From Armatimonadota bacterium (lineage in GTDB: Bacteria; Armatimonadota; Fimbriimonadia; Fimbriimonadales; Fimbriimonadaceae): a stretch of 38,570 nt of DNA. How positions within the stretch are numbered: the stretch's first letter is position 1; each line of letters starts with the position of its first letter. This document shows, piece by piece, positions 29,284-37,055 of the stretch. A program made the position numbers and the translations under genes. The notes below the pieces were generated by a model that was not told where the DNA came from, did no database searches, and was given only the letters and a program-made list of their open reading frames with translations. The stretch covers positions 1 through 38,570 of the forward strand of contig JAIOPU010000070.1 of the NCBI GenBank assembly GCA_021413725.1. The letters run 5' to 3'.

Positions 29284-29847
29284 TTAGAACTTGAATCCAA
29301 CCATGATCGTGGTGTGGTTGAGGTCGATGCCTTGCCGCTTTCCGAGGATGTGGTAGTTCGCCTCAATGAAGATTCCCTGCATCGTCTGATAGCCGAGTCC
29401 TAGCTTAGCTCCGAATCGAGTCACCGTCTCGGAAGTTCCGGCGGCAGGGACGCGGCTGGGCCGTGCGTTACCGGCGGCAGGGGCAGTGGTAAGTCGCGAG
29501 GAGTAGACGCCTACGCCGAATGTTCCATAGGTCGTCATCGACTTGTCGAGGAAAACTTGCGGGCCAAAAGTGAGTCCCCAGTTGGTGTTCCGATTTCCAT
29601 TCTTGGAAGTGTCGAAGTAGGTGAGGTCGATTCCAGAGGTCTCGCGACCAGGAGCGATCATGGGCTTGGTTGCCATTTTGTACCCTAAGCCAAAAGCAAG
29701 GCCAGACGCTCGCGTGAAGTTCTTTGCCGTTTTGTTGGCGTAATTTCCAAGCCCGATCGAGACGCTGAATGGCTTTGCTCCATCCGCAGAAAAAGCGATC
29801 GAACCCAGTGCCGAAACAACTACCAAAGAAACGAGTTTGTTAATCAT
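29284..29847 (-). CDS. Outer-membrane beta-barrel protein
   Basis: The 187-residue protein has a signal peptide (MINKLVSLVVVSALGSIAFSA) followed by alternating hydrophobic strands typical of a small 8-stranded barrel: PFSVSIGLGNYA, SGLAFGLGYKMA, NWGLTFGPQVFL, TYGTFGVGVYSS, GAKLGLGYQTM. It ends IMVGFKF, a C-terminal aromatic signal for BAM-mediated insertion. This implies an outer membrane. No enzymatic function is apparent. ATG 29847 is supported by TAGGAT exactly 6 nt upstream. It lies 67 bp downstream of the ceramidase-like gene but has its own promoter and terminator. Confidence 0.85.
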   Translation of the reverse strand: MINKLVSLVVVSALGSIAFSADGAKPFSVSIGLGNYANKTAKNFTRASGLAFGLGYKMATKPMIAPGRETSGIDLTYFDTSKNGNRNTNWGLTFGPQVFLDKSMTTYGTFGVGVYSSRLTTAPAAGNARPSRVPAAGTSETVTRFGAKLGLGYQTMQGIFIEANYHILGKRQGIDLNHTTIMVGFKF

Positions 29848-29853
29848 GTTTTT

Positions 29854-29859
29854 ATCCTA
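29854..29859 (-). promoter_or_regulatory. -10 box (leaderless) for the beta-barrel gene
   Basis: The minus strand reads TAGGAT, 6 nt (AAAAAC) before the ATG at 29847. No -35 element is evident. Confidence 0.55.
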
Positions 29860-29914
29860 AAGCCGCGCTAACTTTAGCATATCCGATTCGCTGAGATCGC
29901 AGTTAGTTTCAAGT

Positions 29915-31105
29915 CTATTGCACAGGGGACAGGGCGTCCGTCGCCCGATTCGCAGCTTCGACAACCCGTGTTCCCCCGTCGCGGCCGAAGAAGGAAAGAT
30001 TTGCCTCGTAGCCGCCGCGATCGTAGTCATCGGGGAGGAGCATGTAGCCGGCCCAGCCGTTGACGTGGGAGATTACGAGGGGGCTGCGAAAGCCACGGGC
30101 GCGGGCATGGGCGATGATCTGTTGCCCCATCTCTGCGGTGGGTTCGCCGGGGATGCCGAGAATGAGGGTTTTGCCGATTCGGATGGCAGTGATCTCAGAC
30201 TTGGGCGGCGCGAAGGTCTTGACCATTGAATCGGCAAACGCTGCGGGGATTTTGTAGTCCCTCGCGAAGTTTGGGTGGGGAGTGGGGGCATCGAACTGGA
30301 CAGGCTCTGTCCGATACTGGAAAGGCTCCGTGGTTTCGGGACGTGGTTTCGGGTGCTGACTGAGAACTCGCTTGACGAACCAGTCCACTCTATCTTGCGG
30401 GTTTGCGCCTCCGCCGAATTTTGGCGAGACATCGCCGATTGCGCCGTCGAGTACGATCCCGCCCGTGGCGTTCATCAGGGCTCCTGGCCAGTCGCTTCTC
30501 AGCTTCAACTCCGTCGAGTCGTAGTTGACGGGATGCGCGGCGTAGCTCATGAGGAGAGGTTTGCCATCGGCGAGGATCGTTGTGAAAAGGGTGGAAGGTG
30601 TGGCAAGTTTACGGCGGCCGCGATTCGCAAGGAGGCGAAACTCTGCGACGCCTAGCTTATCAACCGACGTCCTCTTTGCTCTCAAGGCAAGCGAAATCGT
30701 ATCGGCAATGCGAGTGCTGAACCAGTCGAGCCACTTCCGGCGGAACGATGCGATGCCGGGAATTGCAAGCGTCATGCGGCGATTGAGCATCTGAGAATCT
30801 GGGGCGCAGTGGGTGTGAGTCGCGGAAAGGAAGAGATTGACTTTAGCCGGTAGCTTTTTTTGGACTTCCTCCTTAAGGCTCTCCGGGACAGTGAGCATCT
30901 CCAGAGACACAATCGCCACCGCTTCGTCCGAACGCAAGACGATAACCCGACACTTTAGGTCGTCGCCGCCGGGTTCAAACAGTTTGCCACCTCGCTCGGT
31001 GTAGCCACCTGGGGCGAGTGGCTCAGGAGGCACGATGCTCGCGCTCGCCGTGGCCATCGTCATTGCGGGGCGAGCCAGAAAGGCGAGGCACAAATGAGTG
31101 AGCAT
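29915..31105 (-). CDS. Neutral/alkaline ceramidase-like hydrolase (short form)
   Basis: The 396-residue protein resembles the N-terminal domain of neutral/non-lysosomal ceramidases, which hydrolyse the amide bond of N-acylsphingosine. SATHTHCAPD and YAAHPVNYDS carry zinc-ligand-type histidines, and GDVSPKF and HVNGWAGYMLLPDDYDRGGYE correspond to conserved segments. Full ceramidases exceed 600 residues with a C-terminal Ig-like domain; this one stops after the catalytic-type domain, as in many bacterial relatives of unknown substrate. The N-terminus (MLTHLCLAFLARPAMTMATASA) could be a signal peptide. TAAATT lies 7 nt before the ATG. Activity on ceramide is not assured. Confidence 0.8.
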   Translation of the reverse strand: MLTHLCLAFLARPAMTMATASASIVPPEPLAPGGYTERGGKLFEPGGDDLKCRVIVLRSDEAVAIVSLEMLTVPESLKEEVQKKLPAKVNLFLSATHTHCAPDSQMLNRRMTLAIPGIASFRRKWLDWFSTRIADTISLALRAKRTSVDKLGVAEFRLLANRGRRKLATPSTLFTTILADGKPLLMSYAAHPVNYDSTELKLRSDWPGALMNATGGIVLDGAIGDVSPKFGGGANPQDRVDWFVKRVLSQHPKPRPETTEPFQYRTEPVQFDAPTPHPNFARDYKIPAAFADSMVKTFAPPKSEITAIRIGKTLILGIPGEPTAEMGQQIIAHARARGFRSPLVISHVNGWAGYMLLPDDYDRGGYEANLSFFGRDGGTRVVEAANRATDALSPVQ

Positions 31106-31112
31106 TCCTGGT

Positions 31113-31118
31113 AATTTA
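31113..31118 (-). promoter_or_regulatory. -10 box for the ceramidase-like gene
   Basis: The minus strand reads TAAATT, 7 nt (ACCAGGA) before the ATG at 31105. AGGA adjacent to the ATG could also act as a ribosome site if transcription starts further upstream. Confidence 0.4.
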
Positions 31119-31140
31119 CCGGTGAAGGAGCCCTCTCTGC

Positions 31141-31146
31141 TACAAT
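31141..31146 (+). promoter_or_regulatory. -10 box for the Ig-like protein/purH run
   Basis: TACAAT lies 13 nt before the ATG at 31160, giving a predicted leader of only about 7 nt. It is back to back with the ceramidase promoter, 23 bp apart. Confidence 0.5.
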
Positions 31147-31159
31147 AGAGTCAAATCTT

Positions 31160-32767
31160 ATGAGTTTCACCGTACGTTTGAGTACCGACCATATTGCGGT
31201 TGAGCCGGGGAGTGCGCATGCGCTCTCGGTGGAAGTTTCGCACATGGGCGATGCCGCCGAAACGTACGAAATCGCGGTGGAGGGAATTGACCAGGGGTGG
31301 GTTGCTATCCCGATGCCGAGCTTTGAAATCGCTCCCCATTCGGTTCGTGCGGAAAAGCTTTTGTTCCGAATGCCGCGCGAGACGGACTCCCGCGCCGGAA
31401 CCTATCCTGCCCTGCTGAAGGTCCGGTCTTTGGTGAGCGGTGAGGCGAAGTCCGAGCAGATTCTGCTTGAGATCAAGCCTTATCACAACATCAACGTCGA
31501 CCTGCATCCCAAGAAGGGAATGGTCACCCCTTTCGCTCCCACTGCACGATTTGAAGTCGTTCTGATGAACTTGGGCAACCAGGACGAAACGGTCCAACTC
31601 TACGCGACGGACGTAGATGATCTCTGCGTTTTTGAGTTCGAACAAGACCGAATTCTGCTCTCCCCCGGCCAACAAAAGAATGTCGCGATGACGGCAGGCT
31701 CAGGCAAGAAGTCGTGGATCACGAGTACTCGCCTTCATGGATTCTCCGTATCCGCTCGGAGCACGGATCAGCCTGGCCTGATGGCAGCCAGCCAAGCCCA
31801 GCTTGAGCAACGTCCGATGATCTCCATGACCGCTGTTTTTGGCGTCGTGGCGTTAGGGGCGTTGGCTTCGGCTTGGATTTATGCTTATCCAAAACCGCCG
31901 GTCATCACAGACTTGCTTCTGGATAAGAAGGTTGCGATGGTCGGTGAATCTATTCGGGTGGACTGGCGAATGTCGCACGCGGACTCTATCGAGATTTTTG
32001 TCAACGATGAGTTGACGAAAAAGAGCTTTGACGAGAAAGGATTTCTCACCTTTGTTCCCTCCGGACCCGGCGTTTACAGAATTGTAGCGAAGGCACGGGA
32101 GGGGAAGCAAATCGCAGAAGTCTCCAAGAACTTGACGATTAATTCCAAACCCGACGCACCACTGCCCGAGATTGATGAATTTTCCGTCACTCCCACCAAG
32201 GCGATCTTTGGTCAAAGTTTGACGATTCGTTACCGCTTGGGAGCCAATGTGACGCGAGCGACGCTCGCTCCGATGGGGCAGTTGCTCGATCCAAAATTGG
32301 ACTCATTGCAGGTTCTTGCAAACCAAGTTGGGGATATGGAATTTACGCTAGTCGCCGAAAGCGAGAGCGGTGAAACTACTTCTAGAAAGGTGACGATCCA
32401 AGTTGTTAAGGAGAGCAAAGCGAAAATCTTGGCGCTGCGAGCAGAGCAGCAGACCATTGCCCCGGGCGAATCAACTCGCCTTGATTGGCAGGCGACGAAC
32501 GCAGTCCGGGGCGAACTTTCTGACGGGATCACCGTGACCGCAGTGAGCAACTTGACCGATGGAATCTTGGTTTCTCCATCCAAAACAACAACCTACACAC
32601 TGACCGTATTTGATAGCGACGGAGAGAAAATCACTCGGTCTGTCAAGGTGACAGTCAAGGCTCCGCCGTTGGTGAAGCCGCCGGACGAAAATCCCGCGAC
32701 GACGGGGACTGAACCCCCAGTCAGCACGGGCGGAGAGCCCGAACCCGCGAAGAAAGATAAACCATGA
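31160..32767 (+). CDS. Membrane protein with Ig-like domains on both sides of one TM
   Basis: The 535-residue protein has no signal peptide. It begins with two beta-sandwich domains resembling CARDB/NEW3-type folds (about 1-108, with VEPGSAHALSVEVSHMG, and about 110-205, with FEVVLMNLGNQDETVQL). One membrane helix follows (about 221-243, ISMTAVFGVVALGALASAWI), then two or three more Ig-like domains (about 247-505, for example IDEFSVTPTKAIFGQSLTI and APGESTRLDWQATNA) and a Pro/Lys-rich tail. If the helix is a signal anchor, the N-terminal domains are cytoplasmic, which is unusual for this fold. Its stop overlaps the purH start (ATGA). Confidence 0.75.
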   Translation: MSFTVRLSTDHIAVEPGSAHALSVEVSHMGDAAETYEIAVEGIDQGWVAIPMPSFEIAPHSVRAEKLLFRMPRETDSRAGTYPALLKVRSLVSGEAKSEQILLEIKPYHNINVDLHPKKGMVTPFAPTARFEVVLMNLGNQDETVQLYATDVDDLCVFEFEQDRILLSPGQQKNVAMTAGSGKKSWITSTRLHGFSVSARSTDQPGLMAASQAQLEQRPMISMTAVFGVVALGALASAWIYAYPKPPVITDLLLDKKVAMVGESIRVDWRMSHADSIEIFVNDELTKKSFDEKGFLTFVPSGPGVYRIVAKAREGKQIAEVSKNLTINSKPDAPLPEIDEFSVTPTKAIFGQSLTIRYRLGANVTRATLAPMGQLLDPKLDSLQVLANQVGDMEFTLVAESESGETTSRKVTIQVVKESKAKILALRAEQQTIAPGESTRLDWQATNAVRGELSDGITVTAVSNLTDGILVSPSKTTTYTLTVFDSDGEKITRSVKVTVKAPPLVKPPDENPATTGTEPPVSTGGEPEPAKKDKP

Positions 32768-34293
32768 GAGCACTTTTATCCGTAACCGACAAGACAGGAA
32801 TTGTGGACTTTGCTCGTGGATTAGTCGCCGCTGGGTTTGAGATTTTGAGTACGGGCGGGACCGCGAGCGTCCTTCGCGAAGCTGGCCTGACCGTAACTGA
32901 TGTGAGCGAAGTCACGCAGTTTCCAGAGATGCTGGAAGGACGCCTGAAGACTCTGCATCCGATGATCCACGGAGGTCTGCTCGGCGACCGAACCAAGGAA
33001 GATCATATCCAGCAAATGGAGGAGGCTCAGATTCAACCGATTGACCTCCTTGCTGTGAACCTTTATGCCTTCGAGAAGACCGTATCCGCTCCTCACACTT
33101 TGGCAGAAGCGATTGAGTCGGTGGATATCGGCGGGCCGGCCATGATCCGCGCGGCGGCAAAGAACTTTCTCAGTGTCACGGTTGTGACGGATCCCGATGA
33201 TTACGGCACTGTCTTAGGTGCATTAGCCAGTGGAACCGTCCAAGATTTGCGCATGCGGCTGATGGCAAAGGCTTATCGGCACACGGCTTACTACGACTCC
33301 AAGGTGGCTTCCTATTTCTCGAAAGCGGCTGGAGAAGAACTCTTTCCTGAGACTCTGACAGTGGGCTATCGCCGCAGTCTGGCGATGCGATACGGTGAGA
33401 ACCCTCATCAAAAGGCGGCAATGTACGTGGACTCGCTTGGTTCCTCAGGGGTAGCCCAAGCGAAGCAGCTTTGGGGCAAGGAACTGAGCTACAACAACGT
33501 CCTTGATACAGACGCGGCTTGGGAACTGGTGGCCGACATGAGCCCCGGCTCATGTGCGATCATCAAACACGGAAACCCGTGCGGGGCTTCGTCCATGGAG
33601 GCGTTTGCTGATAGCTACATTGAAGCTCGAAAGTCCGACCCGATTTCCGCATTCGGTGGCATTGCCGCTTTCAATGGGGAGATTGACCGCGATGCTGCTC
33701 TCTCGATGACCGACAAAGGGAATTTCTTAGAAGTCGTGATTGGGACGTCGTTTAGTGCCGACGCATTGGAAATATTTAAGAATCGCTCTGGCTGGGGCGA
33801 AAACGTGCGCTTGCTTGAAGCCGCGCTCCCCGGAAGCACTCCCGAAGTGACGATCCGAACCATTCGGGGGGGAGTTCTCGTCCAAGAAAGTGACGAAGAA
33901 TCAGAGTTGAATTGGAAGGTCGTGACGGAAACCCAGCCCACCGCCGAACAGCGAAAGGCGCTTGAATTTGTTTGGAAGATTGTGAAGCACGTTAAGTCGA
34001 ACGCAATCCTCATCGGAGATTCAAAGCGGCTCCTGGGAGTTGGAGCCGGTCAGATGAACCGAGTTCAGTCCGTGAGACTGGCGATTGAGCAGATGGGCGA
34101 GCGAACGAACGGCGCAGTTTTGGCGAGCGATGCATTTTTTCCGTTCCCGGATAGTGTGGTTACCGCAGGCGAAGCGGGAATAATGGCTATAGTCCAGCCG
34201 GGCGGGAGTAAGAAGGATGAGGATGTCATCGCAGAGGCGAACAAACGCGGAATTGCCATGATCTTTACGGGGTACAGACACTTTAGGCACTAA
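32764..34293 (+). CDS. purH: Bifunctional AICAR transformylase/IMP cyclohydrolase
   Basis: The 509-residue protein is PurH, catalysing the last two steps of IMP synthesis. The N-terminal IMP cyclohydrolase domain (about 1-195) has LLSVTDKTGIVDFARGL, ILSTGGTA and VDIGGPAMIRAAAKN. The C-terminal transformylase domain has YGENPHQKA, the catalytic KHGNPCGA and SDAFFPFPD near the end, closing with FTGYRHFRH. Length and motif order are standard. The ATG lies within the stop of the preceding Ig-like membrane protein gene (ATGA overlap), so purH is probably translated by coupling despite the unrelated function. Confidence 0.97.
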   Translation: MRALLSVTDKTGIVDFARGLVAAGFEILSTGGTASVLREAGLTVTDVSEVTQFPEMLEGRLKTLHPMIHGGLLGDRTKEDHIQQMEEAQIQPIDLLAVNLYAFEKTVSAPHTLAEAIESVDIGGPAMIRAAAKNFLSVTVVTDPDDYGTVLGALASGTVQDLRMRLMAKAYRHTAYYDSKVASYFSKAAGEELFPETLTVGYRRSLAMRYGENPHQKAAMYVDSLGSSGVAQAKQLWGKELSYNNVLDTDAAWELVADMSPGSCAIIKHGNPCGASSMEAFADSYIEARKSDPISAFGGIAAFNGEIDRDAALSMTDKGNFLEVVIGTSFSADALEIFKNRSGWGENVRLLEAALPGSTPEVTIRTIRGGVLVQESDEESELNWKVVTETQPTAEQRKALEFVWKIVKHVKSNAILIGDSKRLLGVGAGQMNRVQSVRLAIEQMGERTNGAVLASDAFFPFPDSVVTAGEAGIMAIVQPGGSKKDEDVIAEANKRGIAMIFTGYRHFRH

Positions 34294-34320
34294 TTTAGAT
34301 AGAATAAGGATTAATTCGAT

Positions 34321-34698
34321 ATGAAGAATCAAACAGAGTGGATTATCAGGGGCGTCTTTATCGTCGTCGGGCTTGGCGTGATCGCCTACAGCTTCTTCGG
34401 TGCGCGAGTGCCCGTAACTCCGTCTAAGCCAGAACAGCCACCTCTAGGCAAGGTTATGTTGCCAGCCGGACAGGTTGTCTACAAGGCTGAATTGCCCGGC
34501 GGCGGTGGATCAACCAACGGCAACGTGGGCGGCGGCGCAGCTGGCAACGGAGGGATCGTTCCTGCGGGCGCACGAGGTGGCCCTGGCACAGGAGCAATCA
34601 ATCCGAACGTTCTTGGCGGCGGCAGCGGTGCTCCAGCCGGTGCCGAAGCACCTGCGGTAAACAAGAACCGACCTGGCGCGGCAGGAGCTGGAAAGTAA
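34321..34698 (+). CDS. Gly/Pro-rich membrane-anchored protein
   Basis: The 125-residue protein has one N-terminal membrane helix (about 8-27, WIIRGVFIVVGLGVIAYSFF), a short region with VPVTPSKPEQPPLG, and then a low-complexity Gly/Ala/Asn/Pro tail (GGGGSTNGNVGGGAAGNGG). It is probably anchored in the inner membrane with the tail outside. No family is recognised. TAGAAT (34300-34305) and AAGGA (34306-34310) precede the ATG. It sits between purH and mreB, 17 bp upstream of mreB, so a structural or cell-envelope role is possible but unsupported. Confidence 0.7.
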   Translation: MKNQTEWIIRGVFIVVGLGVIAYSFFGARVPVTPSKPEQPPLGKVMLPAGQVVYKAELPGGGGSTNGNVGGGAAGNGGIVPAGARGGPGTGAINPNVLGGGSGAPAGAEAPAVNKNRPGAAGAGK

Positions 34699-34715
34699 AA
34701 CTTTTTAGAATCTGA

Positions 34716-35756
34716 GTGCGGTCAATTTTCTCCCGGTTTAGCAAGGACGTAGGCATTGATCTAGGTACCGCCAATACGTTGGTGCACCTGGCTGGTCGCG
34801 GCATTATCTTGCGAGAGCCAAGCGTGGTGGCGATCAATCGCGATACGGGCGAGGTGATAAGCGTCGGCGAAGAAGCCAAGCGCATGCTGGGGCGAACCCC
34901 AGCGAATATTATCGCCACGCGTCCACTCAAAGATGGTGTCATCGCGGACTATGAGCATACGGAGAAGATGCTCCAGTACTTTATCAAGCGTTCGACTCGC
35001 TCTGTGCCAAGCCTATTTGTAACGGTGGTCGTTGGCATCCCGAGCGGGGTTACCGAAGTCGAAAGGTTGGCGGTGATCGAAGCATCCCGGAAATCAGGCG
35101 CTTATCGAGCCTATGTCATTGAAGAGCCTATGGCGGCGGCGATGGGGGCAGGTTTGCCGATTGACGAACCGATCGGATCGATGATTGTCGATATCGGAGG
35201 CGGGACGACCGAGGTTGCAGTCATATCGCTGGGCGGCATCGTCACTGCAAATTCCATCCGAATCGCTGGCGACGAAATCGATGAGGCAATCGGAAACTAC
35301 GTCCGCCGCGCCTACAACTTGTATATTGGTGAGCGTACGGCCGAGCAGGTGAAGATCGACCTGGGATCCGCCTACCGGCTACAGCAAGAACTTTCGATGA
35401 CGATCAAAGGGCGCGACATGATTACCGGGTTGCCACGAAGCGCGGTGATCAGCAGTGAGGAAATTCGGGCGGCGATTGCGGAGCCTATTAACGCCATTGT
35501 CGAAGCCATCAAACTTACGTTGGAGACGACCCCGCCCGAACTCGCCGCCGATGCCATGAATCAAGGTATCGTTCTTGCAGGAGGCGGCGCTTTAATACGG
35601 GGACTTGATACTCTCATTACTCAAGAAACGGGAATGCCGGTGCGGATCGCGCCAGACCCGCTCGATTGTGTAGTTCATGGAACGGGCAGAATGCTTGAAA
35701 TGCTCCACGAGAACCCTCGAATTCGACGCATGTTGGAAAAGGCATCGAAAGGCTAG
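34716..35756 (+). CDS. mreB: Rod shape-determining protein MreB
   Basis: The 346-residue protein is MreB, the actin homologue that forms membrane-bound filaments guiding lateral wall synthesis. The phosphate-1 loop is KDVGIDLGTANTLVH near the N-terminus, the phosphate-2 motif is MIVDIGGGTTEVAVI (about 148-162), and the adenosine motif is IVLAGGGALIRGLD (about 286-299). The start is GTG 34716, since the family begins 10 residues before GIDLGTANT. A TAGAAT four bases before the GTG could be an internal promoter. mreC and mreD follow in the usual order. MreB indicates a rod-like cell with MreBCD-guided growth. Confidence 0.97.
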   Translation: MRSIFSRFSKDVGIDLGTANTLVHLAGRGIILREPSVVAINRDTGEVISVGEEAKRMLGRTPANIIATRPLKDGVIADYEHTEKMLQYFIKRSTRSVPSLFVTVVVGIPSGVTEVERLAVIEASRKSGAYRAYVIEEPMAAAMGAGLPIDEPIGSMIVDIGGGTTEVAVISLGGIVTANSIRIAGDEIDEAIGNYVRRAYNLYIGERTAEQVKIDLGSAYRLQQELSMTIKGRDMITGLPRSAVISSEEIRAAIAEPINAIVEAIKLTLETTPPELAADAMNQGIVLAGGGALIRGLDTLITQETGMPVRIAPDPLDCVVHGTGRMLEMLHENPRIRRMLEKASKG

Positions 35757-35794
35757 AAAGACCCAATCGTTGGGATTATATCGTTCCCTTCCTC

Positions 35795-36559
35795 TTGATG
35801 ATGGTCGGTGGTGCGGTGGGGCTCTCCCAAAACAAAGCTCGCAAACTTGGGTCGCTTGATCCCGCCAGTCAGGCCATTCAGTCCATAGTTCGTCCCGGAA
35901 TCAATGGGGTTGACGCGATCTGTGATTGGACTTCGGAGTTAACCCGTGGAATCGGAAGAGGACCCTCTCTGGCACGTGAAAATGCCATCCTTAAGTCTCA
36001 GGTTCAAGGTTTGCAGGGCTATTCCGACCGCGAAGAGCGACTCGAACGAGATCTGGAAGAAGCCAAGAGCCTGTTGGGTATTCGGGGGACGATTATTCGC
36101 CCGAAAATCGCAGCGTCAATCACCGACTTTCATCCTTACGAGGATAGAATAACCCTGAATGTCGGGTCCCGCAATGGAGTAAAACCGGGCCTTGCTGTCA
36201 TCAGTGGCAGGGGCCTGTTGGGGGTGATTCAGACTGTGAGTGCTGGCACGTGCCAAGTTACCCTGATATATTCTGCCGCCCTGACCGTTGGAGCGATGAT
36301 CAATACCGATCCGCCCGTGGCCGGCTTACTCCACGGGGAAAGCCCGAGTCGATTGGTTTTCGACACTAACGACTCAAACTTGGAAATGCCAGCCGGAGCG
36401 AAAGTGATGACAAACGGCTTTTCGGAAACCATCCCACGAGGAATCGTGATCGGGGTGGTCCAAGGCACGGAGAATCTTCCGGAGTTTGGAAGGCGTCAGG
36501 CTAAAGTAGTCCCCCTTGTCAACTTGGCGACGGTTGGAGAGGTATTCGTGATTCAATGA
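35795..36559 (+). CDS. mreC: Rod shape-determining protein MreC (start uncertain)
   Basis: This is MreC, the bitopic protein linking MreB to the wall-synthesis machinery. A coiled coil lies at about 50-85 (LARENAILKSQVQGLQ, ERLERDLEEAKSLLG), followed by beta-barrel domains with ITLNVGSRNGVKPGLAVISG, GLLGVIQTV and GIVIGVVQG. The first ATG/GTG/TTG (TTG 35795, ATG 35798) cuts the N-terminal membrane helix. In-frame coding continues upstream as RLERPNRWDYIVPFLLMM, a plausible basic-plus-hydrophobic anchor, with no standard start codon before the in-frame stop at 35696. ATC 35744, preceded by GGAAAAGG, is a possible non-standard start. The stop overlaps mreD (ATGA). Confidence 0.9.
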   Translation: MMMVGGAVGLSQNKARKLGSLDPASQAIQSIVRPGINGVDAICDWTSELTRGIGRGPSLARENAILKSQVQGLQGYSDREERLERDLEEAKSLLGIRGTIIRPKIAASITDFHPYEDRITLNVGSRNGVKPGLAVISGRGLLGVIQTVSAGTCQVTLIYSAALTVGAMINTDPPVAGLLHGESPSRLVFDTNDSNLEMPAGAKVMTNGFSETIPRGIVIGVVQGTENLPEFGRRQAKVVPLVNLATVGEVFVIQ

Positions 36560-37038
36560 ACGCGATGGTCTTGTCTCTGTCCGCAATCCCGATCTACTGG
36601 CTTGCCACCGTGCTGGATTCGGGTCTCTCACCCCGTATTGCCGTGATGGGTGGAAGCCCCAGCTTTCTTCTAGTTGCGGCCTTGGTGCTTGCGCTCTTTT
36701 CGCGACCGGCGGGCGGAGCGACCGCTGGCTTTTTTGCTGGCCTTTTGCAAGGTGCGGTTGCCGGGGCGAACATGCCCGCCTATGTGATCAGCCGAACCAT
36801 CGGTGCAACGGTTGCCAGTTGGAGCAGATACCTTGGGATCGAAGTCGGCCCCATATTGGCGTTTGGTGTCGTGTTCGTCCTCTCTGTGTTCACAAGTCTT
36901 TTGTTGATTTTTCTTGCCCCTCGCCCTGACTTTGCGGGTTCGTTGGGAAGTACAATAATATCAGCGATATACAATGGCGTGATCGCGGTACCGTTCTTTG
37001 TGATCTTAGATCGAATGAGAAGGTCGGCGACGCGCTGA
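36556..37038 (+). CDS. mreD: Rod shape-determining protein MreD
   Basis: The 160-residue protein is a small polytopic membrane protein with about five hydrophobic helices (about 2-20, 33-50, 53-75, 98-120, 128-152) and the position and size of MreD. The FFAGLLQGAVAGANMPAYVI segment resembles the G-x-x-x-D-loop region of the family. Sequence conservation in MreD is low, so much of the call rests on order after mreB and mreC and the ATGA overlap with mreC. It works with MreC and RodA/PBP2 in lateral wall synthesis. The end is basic (DRMRRSATR). Confidence 0.85.
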   Translation: MNAMVLSLSAIPIYWLATVLDSGLSPRIAVMGGSPSFLLVAALVLALFSRPAGGATAGFFAGLLQGAVAGANMPAYVISRTIGATVASWSRYLGIEVGPILAFGVVFVLSVFTSLLLIFLAPRPDFAGSLGSTIISAIYNGVIAVPFFVILDRMRRSATR

Positions 37039-37055
37039 AATCCTAGAGAGTAGAT

